A stretch of 64,000 nt of DNA, from assembly GCF_020091405.1 (NCBI RefSeq), contig NZ_CP081903.1, positions 4,588,501-4,652,500 of the forward strand. Reading direction: 5' to 3'. Position 1 is the stretch's first letter. Every line of letters begins with the position of its first letter. This document shows positions 58,582 to 64,000 of this stretch, piece by piece. The position numbers and the translations under genes were made by a program. This stretch comes from Bacteroides cellulosilyticus (GTDB lineage: Bacteria; Bacteroidota; Bacteroidia; Bacteroidales; Bacteroidaceae). The notes below the pieces were generated by a model. That model had not been told where the DNA came from. It did no database searches and saw only the letters and a program-made list of their open reading frames with translations.

Positions 58582-60600
58582 ATGAAAAGAATCGCAGAAA
58601 AAATAATCTTATTGGCACCTCTTGTGTCGCTGTTTATGTCTTGCAGCCCGGAGTTAGAAGATACTTCCGAAATGACAATTGCCTCCTTGCAAGTCACGCT
58701 CAACGGCTTTCGTGGCAGAGTAGATACACGCGCACAAGAAAGCGGATACCAAACTTCCTTCACGGGAGAGGAACAAATAGGGGTTTTCGCCTTAAAAAAC
58801 TCCGGTAATGTCATTCTGGAAAACAATGTTCCTTATAAGTATAATGCTGCCGGAACATGGCAACCCGCCAATACAAACAATCAGATCCATGTATACGGCG
58901 CCGGCATTACTTACTATGCCTATTATCCTTACAACGGCAGTATGAATGATAAGAAGAGCGTTGCGGAAATAACCTCCGCATTCACCCCTCCGGCAGACCA
59001 GAGCGACTATGCTAAATATACCTCCGCCGACCTGATGACAGGCGCAGGTACACTTAACGGTGGCACATTGGCTTTCTCTTTCACGCATGCCATGTCTTTG
59101 ATAGAGATCCAGATTAATGAAACGAGCAATTCGGATGCTCCGTATGATCCTGCTCCTGTGTTTTATGGCATGGCTCCTTGGAAGATGCCGGATGGGATAT
59201 ACCGCTATCTTGTGCGTCCCGGCGCAGACGCTGAAGTTGCATTTGACTATGGTCCTGCCGACAACCGCTACGCTTATCAGAAATCCCTTGCGGCTGCCGA
59301 TGTTAAGGCAGGAAACTATACACGCATTGCGGCTCCTTTCAAAAATTTCTCTATGACGTTGAATACGGGAAGTTATGTAGCCACCACATTGGGCCCGGTT
59401 TCAAAAGTGATAGTAAATGGAAATACATATACTGCAACTGCGGTCGGTGGAAGTAGTAACGAATATATATTGAATGGACTGAGAAAAATTCCGGAACCTC
59501 TCGCTTCCTTCGATGTTTATATCACCGATAATTTGGCAAAAGCGGAGAGTAAAGAGCAATTGCTGGTTTCTGCCACCACTACCAATCTGACAGTAAATGC
59601 TAACACCTTGACAGTGACCTTGCCGCTAAGTGCAGGCGGCATGGAAGGGGCAGGTACGGAGGCTGATCCGTATCGGGTGACAACTCCGCCACAGCTGAGG
59701 GGAGTAGGAAAGGAGGGAACGGAAAATGTCGAGGCGGAAACAGAGTGCTATGTACAAACCCAAGATATAGATTTAAATATGTATGCCAATTGGAAACCGG
59801 TGAAAAGTGGATTGTTATATGATGGCAAGGGTTTTAAGATTAGCAATCTGAAGAGTACACGAGGAGGAATATTTTCCTATTGTGGAGGGACGATACAAAA
59901 TGTGCATCTTGCTTCCGGAGAAATAAAAGTTAGTGGTATATCAGTTGGAGGTATAGTGAATAAAAGCGATAGGTCCGGTTGCAAAATCCTCAAATGTAGT
60001 AATGCGGCTACTATTGTATCAACTAATGGTGGCGATGTCGGCGGTGTAATAGGTGAAGGTAGACATTGCATCATCGAATATTGTAAAAACTCTGGAAATG
60101 TCACGGCAGATGTATATGGTGGCGGTGTTATAGGACTTACTTGGGGGAACCAGATAGATCCGGGTAATCCTGGTATGGATACGGAAATAAGGTATTGTTA
60201 TAATACTGGCACAATAACCAAAAGTAATGCGCGTAACGGTGATGGACATTGTGGCGGGATATTGAGCCGTCTGGTTAGAACATTGGTCATGGAATATTGC
60301 TATAATGCCGGGCAAATAATAGATAATGGTAGCAATAATGCGATAGGAAGTCTCACTGGAGAATTAGATAATAGTTATTCGAGAAACAATTATGGAATTT
60401 CTATTCCAAGTGTTCAGCTGCATTGTACCAATAATAATGGATCTTCAACCAATGACGCCTTTTTTGATGACGGCAACAATAAATGGCCTGTATATAGCAC
60501 TGATTCATCTAATGGTTGGGGAAGTGCACACTGGAAATCTTACAGCCAGGGAAAATATCCCAAGTTGCTATGGGAACCGAACGAAGAAGAAGGCTTATAG
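58582..60600 (+). CDS. Fimbrillin family lipoprotein with GLUG-like repeats
   Basis: This 672-residue protein has lipobox FMSC (Cys21). A fimbrillin N-terminal half ('TLNGFRGRVDTRAQESGYQT', 'GTLAFSFTHAMSLIEIQIN') is followed from about 355 by 'GAGTEADPYRVTTPPQLRGVG'. Repeated 'GGIVNKS', 'GGVIGEG', 'GGGVIGL' units (about 410-600) have the beta-helix-like GLUG pattern seen in adhesins. The architecture suggests an adhesive tip protein; the ligand is unknown. It is the last fimbrillin of the second operon. Confidence 0.83.
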   Translation: MKRIAEKIILLAPLVSLFMSCSPELEDTSEMTIASLQVTLNGFRGRVDTRAQESGYQTSFTGEEQIGVFALKNSGNVILENNVPYKYNAAGTWQPANTNNQIHVYGAGITYYAYYPYNGSMNDKKSVAEITSAFTPPADQSDYAKYTSADLMTGAGTLNGGTLAFSFTHAMSLIEIQINETSNSDAPYDPAPVFYGMAPWKMPDGIYRYLVRPGADAEVAFDYGPADNRYAYQKSLAAADVKAGNYTRIAAPFKNFSMTLNTGSYVATTLGPVSKVIVNGNTYTATAVGGSSNEYILNGLRKIPEPLASFDVYITDNLAKAESKEQLLVSATTTNLTVNANTLTVTLPLSAGGMEGAGTEADPYRVTTPPQLRGVGKEGTENVEAETECYVQTQDIDLNMYANWKPVKSGLLYDGKGFKISNLKSTRGGIFSYCGGTIQNVHLASGEIKVSGISVGGIVNKSDRSGCKILKCSNAATIVSTNGGDVGGVIGEGRHCIIEYCKNSGNVTADVYGGGVIGLTWGNQIDPGNPGMDTEIRYCYNTGTITKSNARNGDGHCGGILSRLVRTLVMEYCYNAGQIIDNGSNNAIGSLTGELDNSYSRNNYGISIPSVQLHCTNNNGSSTNDAFFDDGNNKWPVYSTDSSNGWGSAHWKSYSQGKYPKLLWEPNEEEGL

Positions 60601-60640
60601 CCTTCATTAATCAATTAATAATTAATTTTTTATTCAAACA

Positions 60641-61041
60641 ATGAAAAGATTTAGAAGAGGTGCGCAGCAGGCACCCGATGCCACAGATGCATCAAAAAAA
60701 AGACTACTCGTGACGTAATTTCAGATGGCTTCCGCTGGACGGAGGCCATGCGTATAGTTCGTGCCGACCATCCGGAAGTGACTATTATCTTGCCGAATGA
60801 GAAGATACAGGTTCGTCCCGGTGATGATGTGCGCAGTCTGATAGCTCCGTATGTAGCCGTTATCCGTCAGGCGTTGGACAGCAAGAGGGTAGGTGAGTGG
60901 AAAGGTTATACCGCTGAGTGCCGCATCCGTCAGGTGCGCCGTTTGCTCACCCATTACTTCTATTTTCACGAAGGTGCCATCAGTGAACAAGCTTTCGATC
61001 TGTTGGTTGAGGATTTACTGTTTGTGCATAAGGCAGGCTGA
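60641..61041 (+). pseudogene. Small conserved-looking gene frameshifted at an A8 tract
   Basis: The ATG at 60641 opens MKRFRRGAQQAPDATDASKK but stops at 60718. One base earlier the frame runs without stop from the A tract (60694-60701) as 'KKTTRDVISDGFRWTEAM' into 'RIVRADHPEVTIILPNEKIQVRPGDD' and ends at 61041. Nine rather than eight A residues would give one protein of about 133 residues. The C-terminal 97 residues also have their own ATG at 60748. The family is not recognised. The tract may be a slippage switch, a recent mutation or a sequencing error. It is 40 bases behind the last fimbrillin. Confidence 0.6.
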
Positions 61042-61058
61042 CGCGTGCGTGTTTTTAT

Positions 61059-61079
61059 TCCCCCGGAGACGGGGGATTT
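61059..61079 (+). terminator. Short GC stem-loop behind the frameshifted gene
   Basis: TCCCCCG (61059-61065) pairs with CGGGGGA (61070-61076) around GAGA and is followed by TTTC. It is a plausible end of the fimbrial transcript. Confidence 0.55.
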
Positions 61080-61130
61080 CGGAAAGAAAAGAGTATCTTT
61101 TAATGATTCTCATTCAGTTCTTGTATGAAT

Positions 61131-61256
61131 TCATTTAAGTGATACACAAAGGAGATACTTTCCTTCCACAAAATCGTTCCAAATTTTGTGATAAGGGCTT
61201 AGGCTAGGGAGTGCCTGTATCAAACAATTCGTATCCAGTACGACAATGCGTTTCAT
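61131..61256 (-). pseudogene. PIN-domain toxin truncated to 41 residues
   Basis: The minus-strand ATG at 61256 overlaps the stop of the upstream antitoxin-like gene (ATGA) and opens MKRIVVLDTNCLIQALPSLS, the classic start of a PIN ribonuclease toxin with its first catalytic Asp ('VLDTN'). The frame reaches 'YLLCVS', where the family continues with 'NEIxxEY', but reads LK and stops. About two thirds of a ~135-residue PIN domain is lost, including the remaining acidic residues, so it should be inactive. Confidence 0.75.
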
Positions 61257-61474
61257 TGCTTGTAGGGAGTTCTGAGATGTTGCTTACGCAATTCATTAAG
61301 CTTTTGTTGATCTAATGTACCGTTTTCCCAAAGTTTATCCAACTCTTTTTGTGCCCGGTGTGCAAAAAACTTAGAAAGTGCTTGTTTTAATTCGTACAAT
61401 TCCTCTTCGGTCTCAATACTCGCCATAGCATGTAGCATTTCTATTTGAGCAGCATTAGGATTAGTTAGTTTCAT
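61253..61474 (-). CDS. Small antitoxin-like protein paired with the PIN remnant
   Basis: This 73-residue charged helical protein (MKLTNPNAAQIEMLHAMASI...) has a Shine-Dalgarno-like AGGAGA and a full -7 box upstream. Its stop overlaps the start of the PIN toxin remnant by four bases, the layout of a type II toxin-antitoxin operon. 'LYELKQALSKFFAHRAQKELDKLWENGTLD' is typical of antitoxins found with PIN toxins in Bacteroides. The pair is now toxin-less; the antitoxin may survive by chance or by cross-regulation. Confidence 0.72.
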   Translation of the reverse strand: MKLTNPNAAQIEMLHAMASIETEEELYELKQALSKFFAHRAQKELDKLWENGTLDQQKLNELRKQHLRTPYKQ

Positions 61475-61517
61475 ATTATTATCTCCTATATTTATCCGAT
61501 TGTTAGTATTAACATCG

Positions 61518-61525
61518 CAAATATA
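61518..61525 (-). promoter_or_regulatory. -7 box TATATTTG of the toxin-antitoxin pair
   Basis: Read on the minus strand from 61525 to 61518 it fully matches TAnnTTTG and lies 43 bases before the antitoxin ATG. Confidence 0.5.
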
Positions 61526-61615
61526 GGAAAAGTTTTTATGACTAAATTATAAGGAGGTAGAAATTGCTCTTTGATATGTTGGATTTGAATGAAATGATGA
61601 TTTACTGAGTATCTC

Positions 61616-63373
61616 TTACACTTCCTCGCATACCCTCATTTCCATCCCCTTATATACCACCACAATCTTATGCAGCTGGGTAGTGCCTACGGCACGTTTC
61701 ACCGTATCCGTATCAGCATAGCGGTTGGCCTGGGCGATGGCTTCTTGACGTAGTTCCTCCACACGGTTTTCGGGGTCACGATACTTGGCATACTTCAACT
61801 CCACAATATAACTGTGCGCCATGTCGGAGTAGATCTCCAGCATCGGGCAGAGGAAAATATCGACATAGCCCGCCTGCGTGTCCTGTTCGGAGACGGGACG
61901 GTAGAAGCGGTTCTGAGCGGTCATGGCAAGGGTGAAGCCGTGGACGAAGAACTCACCTTTCTGCTTGTCGCGCTGCGAGGCATACGTCTTCAGGCAGTCG
62001 GCGATGTAGTCGAAGTAAGCTTTCCAGTCTCCCCGATAAGCGAGACGGCTCGCCAGTTCGCTTTTTTCGTAACTGCTGAAACTCAGGTCTGCATCATTGT
62101 AAGTATTCAGCAAGTAAGTATAGAGTTGTTCTTGAACCACCAGATTAGGGATGGTTAGTTTTGTCTTTCCTTCGTGCATCCCGCTGATGGTGAGCATGCC
62201 GAAATAGTAGAGCAGGCTCACGAAGTTATCGGGATTGGTGATGCCGGAGGCGGGAAATCCTTCTTTTAGTTCTCCGGTGATGAAGCCTTGGCTCACGAGA
62301 GTCTGTATGACGGAAGCATCGTGGGCAAACTCCTTGTCCTTGCGGATGAGCATGCGCAGCTTCTCGTAGTCGATGCGGATGTTGCTTTCTATCATATTTA
62401 ACGGCGCTTTGCCATTGTCAATATAGTTTTTCACGAAATAGAGCACCATGTTGGAGTTGTACATCGTGGTTCCACCGTAGCTTTCCTGTGCAAAGCAGTA
62501 GTTGTCATACCACGGCTTCATTATCTCTATCAACTCGTCGATGGTATGGCGAAAGGGGCTGGTGGTAGAATAATAGGTCAGCATCTCGCGCACCTCTTCT
62601 TCCGTGAATCCCATCATCTGGTTGAATTTCGGCGTGAGGGAATAATTGGTACCTATGTTGAATCCGCTGGTGAGGTCGTCCATCGTCACGGGGCTTACGC
62701 CGGTGATGAAGCAACGCTTGATGCTGGAATCCGTTCCAGCCTTTACTTTATTGAAGAAAGCGCGCAGATAACCTTCGCCATGCGTCTCGTTGGTATAGCG
62801 GTGCAGGCTTTCGGGGTCGGCGAGGATGGCGTTGGTGAAGTGGTCATATTCGTCAATGAAGAGATAAATATCCCGCCCGGCACGCTCGCACTCTGAAACC
62901 AAGTAGTCCAGTTGATTGGTAGCTCCGTCCATTTCATCCAATTTCTCTTTGATGCCTTGCGGCAGCAGGTCGGCATAGACTTCGCAGAAGTAGTCGAAGC
63001 GGATTTGGCAATGTGCATCCAGCCCTTTGCGATAATTATTCAGTTCGCCGGTGATGCCGGAGAAGTTGAGGTAGAGCACCAGATAGCTATTGCGGCTGGG
63101 GGTGGGGTGTTGCCCGATGTAGAGGTCTCCGAATAGGGCGTCGAATTTGTCACGGGTACGCACATCATAATATTGTCTCAGCAGGTTAAGCGTCAAGCTT
63201 TTCCCGAAGCGGCGGGGGCGGATGAAGAAAAAGAATCGGTCCGCCTGCTCTATCGCAGGAATAAAATGGGTCTTGTCTACATAATAATAATTGTCGAGGC
63301 GTATATCTGCGAAGTTCATCATGCCGTAAGGGATACGTTTCCTGCCGGGTACTATGTATTTCAGTGGGTCCAT
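61616..63373 (-). CDS. AAA-ATPase-like protein with C-terminal PD-(D/E)XK nuclease domain
   Basis: This 585-residue protein opens 'RKRIPYGMMNFADIRLDNYYYVDKT', the start of the AAA-ATPase_like family. Walker A is in 'RPRRFGKSLTLNLL' (about 52-65) and Walker B in 'DIYLFIDEYDHF' (about 169-180). The C-terminal nuclease part has Asp/Glu-x-Lys in 'YVDIFLCPMLEIYSDMAHSYIVELKYAKY' (about 508-536). A strong AGGAGG lies 5-10 bases before the ATG, unusual for this genome. Such proteins are abundant and variable in Bacteroides; a nuclease or defence role is suspected. The remnant at 14791 belongs to the same broad family. Confidence 0.87.
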   Translation of the reverse strand: MDPLKYIVPGRKRIPYGMMNFADIRLDNYYYVDKTHFIPAIEQADRFFFFIRPRRFGKSLTLNLLRQYYDVRTRDKFDALFGDLYIGQHPTPSRNSYLVLYLNFSGITGELNNYRKGLDAHCQIRFDYFCEVYADLLPQGIKEKLDEMDGATNQLDYLVSECERAGRDIYLFIDEYDHFTNAILADPESLHRYTNETHGEGYLRAFFNKVKAGTDSSIKRCFITGVSPVTMDDLTSGFNIGTNYSLTPKFNQMMGFTEEEVREMLTYYSTTSPFRHTIDELIEIMKPWYDNYCFAQESYGGTTMYNSNMVLYFVKNYIDNGKAPLNMIESNIRIDYEKLRMLIRKDKEFAHDASVIQTLVSQGFITGELKEGFPASGITNPDNFVSLLYYFGMLTISGMHEGKTKLTIPNLVVQEQLYTYLLNTYNDADLSFSSYEKSELASRLAYRGDWKAYFDYIADCLKTYASQRDKQKGEFFVHGFTLAMTAQNRFYRPVSEQDTQAGYVDIFLCPMLEIYSDMAHSYIVELKYAKYRDPENRVEELRQEAIAQANRYADTDTVKRAVGTTQLHKIVVVYKGMEMRVCEEV

Positions 63374-63416
63374 ATTCTATCCTCCTGTTTTTAATCTGTT
63401 GTCGTTATTAACGATA

Positions 63417-63424
63417 CAAAGATA
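63417..63424 (-). promoter_or_regulatory. -7 box TATCTTTG of the AAA-ATPase gene
   Basis: Read on the minus strand from 63424 to 63417 it fully matches TAnnTTTG, 43 bases before the ATG at 63373. The stretch from here to 63690 shows no gene. Confidence 0.45.
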
Positions 63425-63692
63425 ACAAAAGTTTTTGTAGGGATGGTGCATTATCTTTGAAATTACTCACTATTAAAAATCACCTATATACCTGCAATGA
63501 TTTTATTTAGTGATGTTTATATTTATGTTGGTGCAAATATTTGCTATTGCGCTTTGAATGATACTTCCTAATTTTGCGCTGTAATACAGAATAAGAGTAT
63601 ATTGTATGTTTTTATTTGAAGTGTAAATAAGTAAACAACTGAACAATGAAAAAGAAAGAAAAATTGATTAAGGTAAACGGTAAAGGAAAACG

Positions 63693-63769
63693 CATCATCT
63701 GTTCGGGGCAAACGCATCATGCGTTGGGGCCCGATGCATCATCTGTTTGACTCAAACACATCATCTGTT
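63693..63769. repeat. Four repeats of CATCATCTGTT type on an exact 22-bp pitch
   Basis: Copies start at 63693, 63715, 63737 and 63759, exactly 22 bases apart. Three read CATCATCTGTT; the second reads CATCATGCGTT. With the preceding bases the second is a perfect palindrome, AACGCAT-C-ATGCGTT; the others are partly palindromic. Next to them is a GATATAC/GTATATC stem (63776-63793). Unit number and pitch equal the array at 17310-17391, though the sequence differs. An operator function is inferred. Confidence 0.75.
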
Positions 63770-63828
63770 CTGATAGATATACTTTAGTATATCATTTCTT
63801 CTAATATAATTATGTTATGTCCATTTGC

Positions 63829-63915
63829 TGGCGCAAGCGTGGCGCAAGGGTGCTTGCGCTTCATTGAATATCAGTGAAAAGGGGTGGCGCAAACGGCGTT
63901 AGGGATATGGCGCAG
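63829..63915. repeat. Four TGGCGCA(A/G) repeats
   Basis: Copies start at 63829, 63840, 63885 and 63908, spacings of 11, 45 and 23 bases, close to multiples of one helical turn. The first is also half of a GCGCAAGC/GCTTGCGC stem (63831-63838 with 63852-63859). It lies between the 22-bp array and a possible gene start at 63949. Confidence 0.55.
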
Positions 63916-63948
63916 AAAAAAGTGTTAATTTGTAGAGTTTATCTGATA

Positions 63949-64000
63949 ATGGAAAATAATTGGTTGCGTGTAGGCTACGTCATGGTTTCAAGGGCGTTGC
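63949..64000 (+). CDS. Possible start of a gene running off the window
   Basis: An ATG at 63949 opens MENNWLRVGYVMVSRAL and stays open to the edge (17 codons). A -7-like TTAATTTG lies 17 bases upstream. It is too short to identify. The repeat arrays immediately upstream would be its control region if it is real. Confidence 0.25.
   Translation, partial: MENNWLRVGYVMVSRAL

Noticed and set aside
63693..63769. CRISPR array
   Set aside because: The 22-bp period leaves no room for spacers, and no cas genes are in view.

Overview
The window looks like a Bacteroides chromosome, probably a gut species near B. thetaiotaomicron or B. ovatus. The evidence is TAnnTTTG -7 boxes with TTTG-like -33 boxes, few Shine-Dalgarno sequences, many Mfa/Fim-type fimbrillin lipoproteins, a hybrid two-component regulator (HTCS), LruC, DUF3575 and Rpn-family proteins, and Bacteroidota-style gene fusions. 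Species was not established by any search.

Layout. 1-1771: minus-strand DUF5691 (cut by the window edge) and SWIM zinc-finger genes. 2045-2680: secreted nitroreductase-like protein. 3013-13864: first fimbrial operon (DUF3575, DUF3868/OmpA/TPR, Mfa1-like subunit, FimB/Mfa2-like anchor, three large surface proteins with Lcl_C/DUF1566-like ends, a small Ig-like protein), followed by an AraC regulator and a 50-codon nuclease remnant. 15013-16143: OmpA-type porin. 16593-19715: divergent HU-like and VapE/VirE-like genes around an array of four palindromes on an exact 22-bp pitch. 20114-23595: AraC regulator, PNPOx-like protein, LruC lipoprotein. 23739-27720: an HTCS broken by a frameshift in a TATAT stretch. 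27767-34666: conserved RDD / SpoIIM / membrane protein / DUF4129 / DUF4350 / MoxR / DUF58 block. 34740-39867: Zn-ribbon-AraC-GyrI fusion, Fpg/Nei homologue, GyrI-like protein, methyltransferase, membrane protein, DUF4377-like lipoprotein. 40010-40083: tRNA-Asp. 40423-47525: housekeeping run purU-hisH-hisA-hisF-hisIE-ftsE-like-lysC, then lysA.

47686-64000 is accessory. It holds an orphan MNT nucleotidyltransferase, an Rpn nuclease with a truncated copy, then a tyrosine recombinase next to a 293-bp segment bounded by perfect 23-bp inverted repeats. That segment carries a consensus promoter pointing at a second fimbrial operon (OmpA-DUF3575 fusion, Rrf2-like protein, DUF5119/FimB-like anchor, fimbrillins). 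This has the layout of a phase-variable promoter switch. Between two fimbrillin genes lies a 1.6-kb unit in which an Rpn nuclease gene is enclosed by nested inverted repeats. After the last fimbrillin come a small gene frameshifted at an A8 tract, a toxin-antitoxin pair whose PIN toxin is cut to 41 residues, an AAA/PD-(D/E)XK protein, and a second array of four repeats on a 22-bp pitch near the right edge.

The main points are the likely invertible promoter at 50583-50921, the two 22-bp-pitch operator-like arrays (17310-17391 and 63693-63769), the inverted-repeat-enclosed Rpn unit, and several genes apparently in mid-decay or switchable by slippage.
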